Assembly (NCBI GenBank): GCA_026129405.1
Contig: JAHCID010000008.1
Span: 124,001 to 188,000, forward strand
DNA length: 64,000 bases
From: a bacterium
Lineage (GTDB): Bacteria; Desulfobacterota; Binatia; DP-6
Direction of reading: 5' to 3'
Positions 9,471-19,921 of this stretch are shown piece after piece. Within the stretch, counting starts at the first letter, position 1. Every line of letters starts with the position of its first letter. The notes beneath the pieces are model-generated. The model was not told the origin of the DNA. It did not search any database and was given only the letters and a program-made list of their open reading frames with translations. The translations under genes were made by a program, and so were the position numbers.

Positions 9471-9824
9471 GCGGGGGAGGGGGGAGCCGATGGGCACCGG
9501 CCTCCGTTGTAGCAATTTCTACGCGTCGCCCAAGCCATGCGGCGTCGAGACCCCGGGAAAGCCCCGCCGCTCGGCGCCGCGGTGGCGGCGGCCGGAGGCG
9601 GCAGGCCGGATGCCCGCTCGGGGCGCGACGGGCGCACCCGGCGGGGCGGACCATCCACCGCCGGCCGGACGGGCATGGCCTGGCGCGCCGGGGCGCCGCC
9701 GCCGACGTCGGCTCGCACGTGGGAACCCCTGCGCCGCGTCCGGCCGCGGCCGGGTCGCTCCCGCTCGCCCCACGCCGCGGCGTCGCGCTTCCGCGCCGGC
9801 GTCGGCCCGTGCTAGCCACCGCGC
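9471..9824. other. Intergenic region between ftsH and a P450 gene; no gene seen
   Basis: These 354 bases separate divergent genes. Open frames exist because of the GC content, but they have proline/arginine-rich translations and no family resemblance. The only AT-rich patch is at about 9507-9523 (GTTGTAGCAATTTCTACG, an imperfect dyad), which might hold the ftsH promoter. I see no RNA gene here. Confidence 0.5.
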
Positions 9825-11027
9825 ATGGCCGCGCCGCCCGCCGACCAGCCGCCGGACCTCGTCTACGACCCGTACGACTACGCGATCCACGAGGACCCGT
9901 ACCCGACCTACGCGCGGCTACGGGAGGAGGCGCCCGTCTACCACAACGCCGCGCGCGGCTTCTGGGCGCTGTCGCGCTTCCACGACGTGCTGGCGGCGCT
10001 GCAGGACTGGGAGACGTACTCGTCGGTGGGCGGCGTCGCGCTCGAGAAGGGCAGCGGCCAGGCGCCGCCGATGATCATCGCGATGGACCCGCCGCGGCAG
10101 CTGAAGCTGCGGCGACTGGTGAGCAAGGTCTTCACGCCGCGGCGCATCGCCGAGCTCGAGCCGCGCGTGCGCGCGCTCACGCTGAAGCACCTCGGGCCGC
10201 TGCTCGCGCGCGGCGAGGGCGACGTCCTCGCCGAGTTCGCGGCGAAGCTGCCGATGGACGTCATCTCGACGATGCTCGGCGTGCCCGACGAGGACCAGGA
10301 CACGCTGCGCGGCTGGTCCGACGCGCTCCTCCACCGCGAAGCCGGTCAGGGCGAGGTGACCGCGGCGGGGCAGGAGGGCGCGCGCGGCATCGTCGGGTAC
10401 TTCATGCGCGACATCGCGAAGAAGCGCGCCAATCCGGGCGACGACCTCATCAGCGCGCTCCTCGCCGCCGAGGTCGACGGCGAGCGCCTCGCCGACGACG
10501 AGGTGCTCGGCTTCTGCTTCCTCCTCGTCATCGCCGGCAACGAGACCACGACGAAGATGCTCGGCAACGCCCTCGTCCTGCTCGACCGCCATCCCGAGCA
10601 GAAGGCCGTCGCCGTCGGCGATCCGGCCGCCATGGCAGGCGTCGTGGAGGAGGTGCTGCGCTACGACAACTCGACGCAGATGCTCGCCCGCAGCGTCACG
10701 CGCGAGGTGACGCTCCACGACCGCACGATCCCCGCCGGATCCCGCATCCTCGTCCTGATCGGCGCCGGCAACCGCGATCCGCGCGCCTTCGCGCACCCCG
10801 ACCGCTTCGACGTGCGCCGCAAGCCCGAGCAGATCCTCCACTTCGGCAACGGCATCCACGTCTGCCTCGGGGCGGCGCTGGCGCGGCTCGAGGGACGCGT
10901 CGCGCTCGAGGAGGTGCACCGGCGGATGCCCGACTACGTCGTGGACCGGGCCGGGCTCGTGCGCGTGCACTCGGCGAACGTGCGTGGCTACGCGGCGGTC
11001 CCGGTGCGCTTCACGCCGGGACGGTGA
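9825..11027 (+). CDS. Cytochrome P450
   Basis: This 400-residue soluble bacterial P450 shows the I-helix oxygen-binding motif AGNETT, the K-helix ExxR (EEVLR) and the heme-binding loop FGNGIHVCLGAALARLE with Cys347 as thiolate ligand. The N-terminus (YDPYDYAIHEDPYPTYARLREEAPV) fits class I enzymes that receive electrons from a ferredoxin. No ferredoxin or reductase gene is adjacent. It probably mono-oxygenates a hydrophobic substrate. The stop overlaps the GTG start of the cation transporter gene by 4 bases (GTGA), so the two are translationally coupled. Confidence 0.95.
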   Translation: MAAPPADQPPDLVYDPYDYAIHEDPYPTYARLREEAPVYHNAARGFWALSRFHDVLAALQDWETYSSVGGVALEKGSGQAPPMIIAMDPPRQLKLRRLVSKVFTPRRIAELEPRVRALTLKHLGPLLARGEGDVLAEFAAKLPMDVISTMLGVPDEDQDTLRGWSDALLHREAGQGEVTAAGQEGARGIVGYFMRDIAKKRANPGDDLISALLAAEVDGERLADDEVLGFCFLLVIAGNETTTKMLGNALVLLDRHPEQKAVAVGDPAAMAGVVEEVLRYDNSTQMLARSVTREVTLHDRTIPAGSRILVLIGAGNRDPRAFAHPDRFDVRRKPEQILHFGNGIHVCLGAALARLEGRVALEEVHRRMPDYVVDRAGLVRVHSANVRGYAAVPVRFTPGR

Positions 11028-12046
11028 CCACCGCGACGAGCGAGCGCCCCGCAGCGTCGGACGAGACGCGCATCCGTCTGCGCGCCGGCGTCCTCTCGGT
11101 CACGGTCGGGGTGCTGCTCCTCGGCGTCAAGTTCGTCGGCTACTACCTCACCGGGTCGGCCGCCGTCCTCTCCGACGCGCTCGAGTCGATCGTCAACGTC
11201 GTCGCCGCCGCCTTCGCGCTCGGCTCGTTGCGCTTCGCCGGCCAGCCCGCCGACCGCGACCACCCGTACGGGCACGGCAAGATCGAGTACTTCAGCGCCG
11301 CGTTCGAGGGCGGGCTCATCGCCTTCGCCGCCGCGACGATCGTCTGGTACGCCGTCCACGACCTCGTGCGCGGCCCCGCCGTGGCCGCGGTCGAGGTCGG
11401 CGTCCTCGTCACCGCCGGGACCGGTGTCGCGAACGCCGCCCTCGGCGCCTACCTGCTGCGCACGGGCCGCCGCACGCGCTCTGCGACGCTCGTCGCCGAC
11501 GGTCACCACGTCCTCTCCGACTTCTGGACCAGCGCGGGCGTCGTCGTCGGCCTCGTGCTCGTGCGCGTCACCGGCATCACCTGGTTCGACCCGGTGGTCG
11601 CGCTGCTCGTGGGCCTGAACCTCGCCCGGACCGGCCTCGGCATCGTGCGTGGCGCGGCGGGTGCGCTGCTGGACGCGGTGGACCCGTCCCTGCTCGCGAG
11701 GGTGGTCGCGGCGATGGAGCGCTGCCGCCGGCCGGGCATCATCCGCGTCCACCGCATGCGTGCGATCCGCTCGGGCGGCTCGACCCACGTCGACGCGCAC
11801 CTCATCGTGCCCGAGTACTGGACGGTGGAGCAGGCGCACGAGACGTCGGTCGCGTTCGAGCAGCGCATCGTCGCCACCGGCGCGCTGCACGGCGACATCG
11901 CCTTCCACGTCGATCCGTGCTGGCGCAGCTGGTGCGTGTCCTGCGACCTGGCGGACTGCCCGGTGCGCCAGGTCGCCTTCGCCGCCCGTGCGCCGCTGTC
12001 GCTCGCGGAGGCCGTCGAGGACGACCCCCAGCGGTTCGGCGACTGA
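11024..12046 (+). CDS. Cation diffusion facilitator family transporter
   Basis: This 340-residue CDF transporter starts at a GTG that overlaps the P450 stop. It has about six transmembrane helices. The TM2 site reads SDALESIVN and the TM5 site GHHVLSD (HxxxD), the metal-binding pair of the family. DHPYGHGKIEYF is the characteristic loop. The cytoplasmic domain (about 210-300) carries the ferredoxin-like fold with VDAHLIVPEYWTVEQAHE. An unusual Cys/His tail follows (HVDPCWRSWCVSCDLADCP). CDF proteins export Zn2+, Fe2+, Mn2+ or similar ions by proton antiport; the ion is not clear. The coupling to a P450 gene hints at, but does not prove, an iron- or redox-related role. Confidence 0.93.
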   Translation: MTTATSERPAASDETRIRLRAGVLSVTVGVLLLGVKFVGYYLTGSAAVLSDALESIVNVVAAAFALGSLRFAGQPADRDHPYGHGKIEYFSAAFEGGLIAFAAATIVWYAVHDLVRGPAVAAVEVGVLVTAGTGVANAALGAYLLRTGRRTRSATLVADGHHVLSDFWTSAGVVVGLVLVRVTGITWFDPVVALLVGLNLARTGLGIVRGAAGALLDAVDPSLLARVVAAMERCRRPGIIRVHRMRAIRSGGSTHVDAHLIVPEYWTVEQAHETSVAFEQRIVATGALHGDIAFHVDPCWRSWCVSCDLADCPVRQVAFAARAPLSLAEAVEDDPQRFGD

Positions 12047-12047
12047 C

Positions 12048-12078
12048 GCGGCGGGGACGGTGGCGCCGTCCCCGCCGC
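12048..12078. terminator. Bidirectional terminator hairpin between CDF and lon
   Basis: A perfect 13-bp inverted repeat (GCGGCGGGGACGG / CCGTCCCCGCCGC) with a TGGCG loop begins 1 base after the CDF stop codon and ends 5 bases before the lon stop codon. Its position between convergent genes suggests termination in both directions. There is no T-tract, so it would be a GC-rich, non-canonical terminator. Confidence 0.6.
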
Positions 12079-12083
12079 CCCGC

Positions 12084-14369
<2,286 letters not shown>

Positions 14370-14457
14370 CGTCGGCCGAACCTGGGCCCGATCGGGCGGA
14401 TGTCAACGGGCGCAAGCGTTGACCCGTCCCGCCGAGTTGGCGAGTCTCCGCCCGATC

Positions 14458-15909
14458 ATGACCGCACCGGCTCCCGCCGCGCCCGACGCCGTCGTCGCCG
14501 AGCTCACGGCGCTCCGGGCCGACGTCGCCCGCCTGCGTGCCAGCGAGGCGGAGCAGCGCGAGTGGGTGGAGCACACGAACAGCATCGTGCTGCGCTGGGA
14601 TCCCGAGGGCCGCATCCGCTACCTCAACACGCACGGTTGCGAGCTGTTCGGCTTCATCGCCGACGAGCTGGTCGGCCGCTCGGTGATCGGTACGATCGTC
14701 CCGGAGACGGAGAGCTCGGGCCGCGACCTGGTGCGCATGATCGCCGAGCTGCTCGCCCACCCGGACCGGTTCCTCGCCAACGAGAACGAGAACTGCCGAA
14801 AGGACGGTACGCGGCTCTGGATCACCTGGCGCAATCGCGGGCTCCTCGACGCCGACGGCAACCTGCGCGAGATCCTGTCGTCGGGCATCGACAGCACCGA
14901 GCGCCGGCGCGCCGAGGAAGCGCTGCGCGCGAGCGAGTGGCGCTACCGCGTCCTCTTCCAGTCGACCCCCGTCGCGCTGCTGGAGCGCGACGTCTCGGCC
15001 TTCGCCGCCTGGCTGACGAGCCCGGGCGCCACCGGCCCCGAGGCCGTCGTCGCCGGGCTCGAGCGCATCCGCACCACCGACCGCAACGCGGCGGTCCTGT
15101 CCCTCCTCGACTTCGACCCGCGCGAGCACGACGAGCCCGCCCTGGAGGCGGCCGTGACCGCGCTCCTGCGCCCGTGGGCGGCGGAGCTGGCGACGGCGGT
15201 CGCGTCGCGGACGATGGTGCAGCTGGAGCGCGAGACCGAGCTGCGCACGCTGCGTGAGAAGCCCCGTCACGTCGTCGTCCGCGGCACGCTCGTCCCCGGC
15301 CCCGACGCCGCCGCCGGCCGCCTGATCCTGGCCCTGGTCGACGTCACCGAGCGCGTCCGCACCGAGGAGACGCTGCGCGCGACCGCCACGCGCTTCCGCG
15401 ACCTCGCCGAGCACGACAACCTGACCGGCCTCTACAACACGCGCTACCTCTACGAGGCCCTGGAGGCGCTGGTGCGCACGGAGACGCGGTGCGCGCTCAT
15501 CTTCGTCGATCTCGACCGCTTCAAGCGCGTCGTCGACCAGAACGGTCACCTGAACGGCAGCCGCGCCATCCAGGAGGTCGCCGCCACCATCCGCACCGTC
15601 CTCGAAGAGCCCGCCTTCGGCGTCGCCTACGCCGGCGACGAGTTCGTCATCGTCCTCCCCGGCGGCACCCGCGACGACGCGGTGACGCTGGCCGAGGAGG
15701 TTCGCACCCGTATCGCCCGGACCGTCTATCTCGTCGGCCAGGGCCTGCGCGTCCGCCTGCGCGCCAGCTTCGGCGTGGCCGCGTTTCCGGACGACGCGCA
15801 GGACGTGGAGGGGCTGTTGTCGTGCGGGGATCGGGCGCTGTTCGACGTGAAGCGGCGCGGACGGGGGTTCGTGGGGACGGCGGTGGCGCTACTGGGGCGC
15901 GGGGTCTAG
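14458..15909 (+). CDS. PAS-PAS-GGDEF protein, putative diguanylate cyclase
   Basis: This 483-residue protein has a short coiled coil (about 10-35), a clear PAS domain (about 36-150; ends in GIDSTERRRAEEALRASEW, the usual PAC-to-linker pattern), a second diverged PAS-like region (about 160-310, ending VDVTERVRTEETLR) and a GGDEF domain (about 325-475). The active-site motif is AGDEF, an accepted variant, and VDLDRFKRVVDQNGH matches the metal and substrate loops. The usual GD after that loop is GS (LNGSRAI), and no RxxD inhibitory site precedes the motif. It probably makes c-di-GMP in response to a signal, but reduced activity is possible. The ATG at 14458 follows the lon intergenic region. Confidence 0.88.
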   Translation: MTAPAPAAPDAVVAELTALRADVARLRASEAEQREWVEHTNSIVLRWDPEGRIRYLNTHGCELFGFIADELVGRSVIGTIVPETESSGRDLVRMIAELLAHPDRFLANENENCRKDGTRLWITWRNRGLLDADGNLREILSSGIDSTERRRAEEALRASEWRYRVLFQSTPVALLERDVSAFAAWLTSPGATGPEAVVAGLERIRTTDRNAAVLSLLDFDPREHDEPALEAAVTALLRPWAAELATAVASRTMVQLERETELRTLREKPRHVVVRGTLVPGPDAAAGRLILALVDVTERVRTEETLRATATRFRDLAEHDNLTGLYNTRYLYEALEALVRTETRCALIFVDLDRFKRVVDQNGHLNGSRAIQEVAATIRTVLEEPAFGVAYAGDEFVIVLPGGTRDDAVTLAEEVRTRIARTVYLVGQGLRVRLRASFGVAAFPDDAQDVEGLLSCGDRALFDVKRRGRGFVGTAVALLGRGV

Positions 15910-15918
15910 GGCACGCGG

Positions 15919-15971
15919 ACGGCGGCAGGACAGGTTTCTTGCCGTCGTACAGCCGGGGAGGCCCGCCTCCC
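15919..15971. terminator. Two adjacent hairpins between convergent genes
   Basis: The first stem pairs 15919-15929 with 15938-15948 (11 bp including two G-U pairs in one direction). The second is a perfect GGGAGGC / GCCTCCC with a 2-base loop at 15956-15971, ending at the stop codon of the FAD oxidoreductase. Together they probably terminate the PAS-GGDEF gene and the oxidoreductase gene. Confidence 0.45.
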
Positions 15972-17072
15972 TCACGCCACCCGACCCCACGCCGGCAGCT
16001 CCGCGTTGCCCACCACCGCCTCCGCCACCATCTCCCCGACGCGCACCCCGAGGGCGATCCCATGTCCCGCGCACGCGCCGGTGACGATCACGTTCGCCAG
16101 GTCGGGATGTCGGCCGAGGAGCGGACGCCGGCTCGCGCGGAACGCGATCGGACCGCCCCAGCGGTGCGTGACCGTGACCTCGGCCAGGGCCGGATGGAGC
16201 CGGCGGACGCGGGTCTCGAGGTGTGTGAAGGCGGCGGCCACCTCGGGGTCGCGCATGCCGACGCGATCCGGGTCGTGCGGCGACAGGGGCACGAGGCCGG
16301 CGCCGAGGATGAGGCTGCCGTCGCGCGTCGGGCGGCCCCACAGGTAGGGCAGGTCGGCGGTGTAGAACGGGAGGCCGGCGCCGAGGCCGATGGCGTCGTG
16401 GACGCGCGCGGGCAGCGGCGCAGTGCACAGGCCGAGCGTCAGCAGCGCGGCGAAGCCGTCGCCGGCGGGGACGAGGGCCGGCGTGAAGGCGTTCAGCGCG
16501 AGCACCAGGTGGTCGGCGACGACGCGGGTCGCGTCCGCGAGCGCGAGCGTCACCGGAGGACCGGACTCGACGCCGACGACGCGGGCGCCCTCGCACACCG
16601 TCGCACCCGCCGCCACCGCCGCGCGGGCGAGGCCGTCGACCAGCGCGGCCGGGTCGACCGTGCCGCCCGGGACCGTGGTCGCGATGCCGAGGGGCTGCCC
16701 GTCGTCGGTCCACAGCGGCGTGACGCCCGCTCCGCCGCGGTGGGAGAGCTCCCAGCAGCCGTCCAGGCGGAGATCGCAGGCGATCTCGTGCTCGGCGACG
16801 ACGCGCGCGAGCGTCTCGAGGCAGCACATGACGCCGGGGAGCGCGCCGACCGCCGTGCCCTCGAGCGGGATGCCGCCCGTGCAGCCGCTCGCGCCCGCGC
16901 CGAGGTGCGCGGCTTCGAGGACCGCGACGCGGACGCCGCGTGCGGCCAGGTGCAGCGCCGTCGAGAGGCCGGTGAAGCCGGCGCCGACGACGGCGACCTC
17001 GCAGCGCGCCGGCGGGGCTGCCGGCGGCGGCCGGTACGCGAGACGCCAGGGCGGCGTGCCCCAGCGCGGCAT
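15972..17072 (-). CDS. FAD-dependent oxidoreductase (DAO family)
   Basis: This 366-residue flavoprotein has the Rossmann dinucleotide motif VAVVGAGFTGLSTALHLA (about 27-44), then VAVLEA and the GAGASGCTGG motif typical of the glycine oxidase/D-amino acid dehydrogenase (DAO) family. The C-terminal segment NVIVTGACAGHGIALGVRVGEMVA closes the FAD site. It likely oxidises an amine or amino acid; the substrate is unknown. The ATG at 17072 is used. A GTG at 17078 overlaps the helicase stop by 4 bases (GTGA) and is an equally good start. Either way it is translationally coupled to the helicase gene. Confidence 0.88.
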   Translation of the reverse strand: MPRWGTPPWRLAYRPPPAAPPARCEVAVVGAGFTGLSTALHLAARGVRVAVLEAAHLGAGASGCTGGIPLEGTAVGALPGVMCCLETLARVVAEHEIACDLRLDGCWELSHRGGAGVTPLWTDDGQPLGIATTVPGGTVDPAALVDGLARAAVAAGATVCEGARVVGVESGPPVTLALADATRVVADHLVLALNAFTPALVPAGDGFAALLTLGLCTAPLPARVHDAIGLGAGLPFYTADLPYLWGRPTRDGSLILGAGLVPLSPHDPDRVGMRDPEVAAAFTHLETRVRRLHPALAEVTVTHRWGGPIAFRASRRPLLGRHPDLANVIVTGACAGHGIALGVRVGEMVAEAVVGNAELPAWGRVA

Positions 17073-17074
17073 GG

Positions 17075-19168
17075 TCACGCGACGCCTCCGGCGGCATCGC
17101 GCACGAGGGCCGACGGGGTGCCGACGCTGACGACCCACAGCTGATGCACGGCGCGGGTGGCGCCGACGTGGAGCCGGCGGCGGGCCGCGGGCGTGTCGGG
17201 GAAGTGCGACGTGCTCACCTCGACGAGAACGACGTAGTCGAACTCGAGCCCCTTCACCTGCTCGATCTCCGTCACCTCGACGCCGGGTGCGAAGCTGAAG
17301 TCCTGGCGCTCGACGCGGCGCAGGCGCGGCACCTCGCCCGTCGTGAGACCCTGGGCGTAGATCGCGCTCAGCTCCGGCGACGGCGTGAGCACCGCCACCG
17401 AGGCCAGCGGCTCCTGGCGCGCGAGGTCGCCGAGCGCGTCGGCGAGCGACGCCACGGCGGCGCCGTGGTCGGTGTAGCGGAACAGCTCGACGGGTGGGCC
17501 CGAGCGCACCGTGCGCGCCGGCGTCGCGTCCTCGCGCAGCGGCCCGAGGACGGCGTCGGCGAAGGTCGCGATCTCGTGCGTGCAGCGGTAGCTCACCTCG
17601 AGCGTCGACACCGCCGCGCCCTCGAGCCCGAGGCGATCGAGGAACGCCGACCACGAGGTGAAGCCGCCCTCGGCCGAGATGTGCTGCTGCGTGTCGCCCG
17701 CGAGCGTCAGGCTGCGGCGCCGATCGAGGCAGCCGAGCAGCACCTGCACCTCGAGCGGCGAGAAGTCCTGCACCTCGTCGATGGCGACGTGCTTGTAGCG
17801 CAGCGGTCGCTCGCCGCCGCTCGGCAGCGGCCCGACGCGGTGCTGCCAGGCGCGCAGCAGCAGCGCCAGGTCCTCCTGCTCGAGCGCCGCCTCGACGTGC
17901 GGATCGCCGCCGAGCCACGCCAGCAGCTCCTCGTGCCGTCGCCGCGCCCAGTCCGCGACGCGCTCCAGCTCGTCGGCGCTGAACTCGCCGGGCGCCTGCT
18001 GCGCGAGCACCTCGGCCAGCAGCGCGGGCTGGGTCAGCACGCTCGCCCAGTCGTCGAACGCCTGCGCCGGCGTCGCCTTGGCCTCGACGCGGGCGACCTG
18101 GAGCGCGAGCGCGGCGTCCATCGCGGGGTGCAGCTTCAGCCGCGCGACCACGCCCGGCACCGTCTCGCGGATGGCGCGCGGCAGCTTCGGCCACAGGCGT
18201 CGCACCTGCTCCGCCGCCCACTCGGGGAAGGTCCGCACCTGCACGCGCGCGACGCCGAGCGCCGGCAGCACGTGGCTCACGTAGTCGCGCAGCGCCGGCG
18301 AGAAGACGAGGAAGAGCGTGTGCGACGAGTCGATCGCCGGGTCGTCGTAGGCGAGATAGGCGATGCGGTGCAGGGCGACGGTCGTCTTGCCCGAGCCCGC
18401 CGTGCCGCGGATCACGACGTAGCCCGCCTGCGGCCGCACGATGAGGTCGAACTGTGCGGGGTCGATGAGCCCGGCGATGTCCGGCAGGTGCTTGTCGGCG
18501 CGCCGGGCGCGGCCGGCGACGTCGGTGCCGAGCCGGCGGTGGCCGCCCGCATCGACGTCGTGGGCGCGCAGCGCCGAGCCCTGGCCGCCGCCGAGCGCCG
18601 GCCGCGCGATCTCGAGCCGGCTCCAGCCGTCGGCCGCCGCCGGGTCGCGTGCGAACGTGCCCTCGGGCGCCTCGACGCGCAGCAGCGCGGCGTCGCGGAT
18701 GGCGAGCGTCCGCCGGGTGGCGACGACGCCGGTGCGCGTGCGGCCGGCGATCTCCTCCTCGTACTCCTCGCCCTGCCGGTAGCGATAGAAGATCTGCGAG
18801 ACGGGGGCGTTGCGCCAATCGACGATGGGGTAGTCGGGCAGCGTGCGCGTGGTCTTGCCGATCAGGATGTCGAGCGGGCGGCCGTTCTCGCGCAGCGCCA
18901 GGTGCGCGAAGTACGGCGAGCCGGGATCGACGTCGGTCGGGCGCTCGGCGGTGCGCAGCTGGCGCAGCAGCGCCGACTGCCGGTCCCACTGCTGGAGCAG
19001 CGCGGGGCGGTCCTCCGTCTTGGCGCCTTCGCGGAGCGCGTCGCGCACCTGCTCGAGCTCGCGGACGACGGCGGTCTCGGACGGCGCGGTGGCGGCGCGC
19101 GTGGTCTCGAGCGCCGCGCGGACCTGGGCGAGGATGCGCAGCTCTTCGTCGACGATGGGATCGGGCAC
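17075..19168 (-). CDS. HelD/UvrD-like superfamily 1 DNA helicase
   Basis: This 697-residue SF1A helicase contains Walker A GTAGSGKTT (about 253-261), motif II AIDEVQD (about 460), motif III LTLAGDTQQHI, motif IV EVSYRCTHEI, motif V EQVKGLEFDYVVL and motif VI VGATRA (about 670). The N-terminal 200 residues carry a helical hairpin and SPYFAHLALRENGR..DILIGKTT, which resembles HelD proteins that bind RNA polymerase and recycle it. A UvrD-type repair role is the alternative. The GTG at 19168 is chosen because protein-like sequence begins there and longer versions would run into the divergent VOC gene. It is followed by the overlapping FAD oxidoreductase. Confidence 0.9.
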   Translation of the reverse strand: MPDPIVDEELRILAQVRAALETTRAATAPSETAVVRELEQVRDALREGAKTEDRPALLQQWDRQSALLRQLRTAERPTDVDPGSPYFAHLALRENGRPLDILIGKTTRTLPDYPIVDWRNAPVSQIFYRYRQGEEYEEEIAGRTRTGVVATRRTLAIRDAALLRVEAPEGTFARDPAAADGWSRLEIARPALGGGQGSALRAHDVDAGGHRRLGTDVAGRARRADKHLPDIAGLIDPAQFDLIVRPQAGYVVIRGTAGSGKTTVALHRIAYLAYDDPAIDSSHTLFLVFSPALRDYVSHVLPALGVARVQVRTFPEWAAEQVRRLWPKLPRAIRETVPGVVARLKLHPAMDAALALQVARVEAKATPAQAFDDWASVLTQPALLAEVLAQQAPGEFSADELERVADWARRRHEELLAWLGGDPHVEAALEQEDLALLLRAWQHRVGPLPSGGERPLRYKHVAIDEVQDFSPLEVQVLLGCLDRRRSLTLAGDTQQHISAEGGFTSWSAFLDRLGLEGAAVSTLEVSYRCTHEIATFADAVLGPLREDATPARTVRSGPPVELFRYTDHGAAVASLADALGDLARQEPLASVAVLTPSPELSAIYAQGLTTGEVPRLRRVERQDFSFAPGVEVTEIEQVKGLEFDYVVLVEVSTSHFPDTPAARRRLHVGATRAVHQLWVVSVGTPSALVRDAAGGVA

Positions 19169-19327
19169 GGTGGCTCTTCTCGGATGGCGCTCGGCCCGGT
19201 CGATCTCCGACCGGATCGGGCACGCTAGCCCGTTCCGCGCCGGGGAACCAGCGCCGCGAGGCACGCAGGTGCGGACCGGGGCGTGGCGCCGCTCGCGCAC
19301 CCGCCCGGGGTCGGGCATGAAGGGCCC

Positions 19328-19750
19328 ATGGCGGACGTCGGCCTGACGCACGTGGCCCTGCCGGTGCGCGACGTCGAGGCGAGCATCGCCTTCTACGGGC
19401 GCTTCGCCGCCATGCGCGTGGTGCATCGTCGCGCCGATCCCGAGAGCGGCCACCGCGTCGTGTGGCTCGGGGATGGGACCCGGGCGTTCGTCGTCGTCCT
19501 CCTCGAGGTCGAGGCGGTCGACGTGCGGCTCGGCGGCTTCGCGCATCTCGGCGTCGGGTGCGCGAGCCGCAGCGAGGTCGACGGGCTCTGCGCCCTGGCC
19601 CGTCGCGAGGGGCGGCGCTGCGTCGGTCCGACCGACTCCGGGCCGCCGGTCGGCTACTGGGCGATCATCGCCGACCCCGACGGCCACAACCTCGAGGTGT
19701 CCTTCGGGCAGGAGGTGGGGCGGACCGTCGGCGAGCGCGGCGCGGGCTGA
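19328..19750 (+). CDS. VOC family protein (glyoxalase/bleomycin-resistance fold)
   Basis: This 140-residue protein has paired beta-alpha-beta-beta-beta modules. It starts LTHVALPVRDVEASIAFYGRFAAM with a possible metal ligand His, and ends IIADPDGHNLEVSFGQ, with the DPDGHxLE signature that supplies a metal-binding Glu. VOC enzymes include glyoxalases, ring-cleaving dioxygenases and antibiotic-binding proteins; a single-domain member cannot be assigned a substrate. The ATG at 19328 follows the start region of the divergent helicase. Confidence 0.88.
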   Translation: MADVGLTHVALPVRDVEASIAFYGRFAAMRVVHRRADPESGHRVVWLGDGTRAFVVVLLEVEAVDVRLGGFAHLGVGCASRSEVDGLCALARREGRRCVGPTDSGPPVGYWAIIADPDGHNLEVSFGQEVGRTVGERGAG

Positions 19751-19921
19751 GCGCCGTCGGGTAGCGTTGCCCGGGGCGCCGCGCTCGCTGGGCCGCTCGT
19801 CGTGCTGCTGGTGGCGGTGAGCGTGGCGCGCGCGCTCCGGTCGTGGCGCCCAGGCCGTCACCGTTCGTGCGAGCCAGTGCGTCCTCGCCCACCCGGGTAC
19901 GCGACGGCGCAGCGCCGACGG

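Noticed and set aside
9537-9815. Short open frames in the ftsH-P450 gap
   Set aside because: Pro/Arg-rich translations, no ribosome binding site and no family resemblance.
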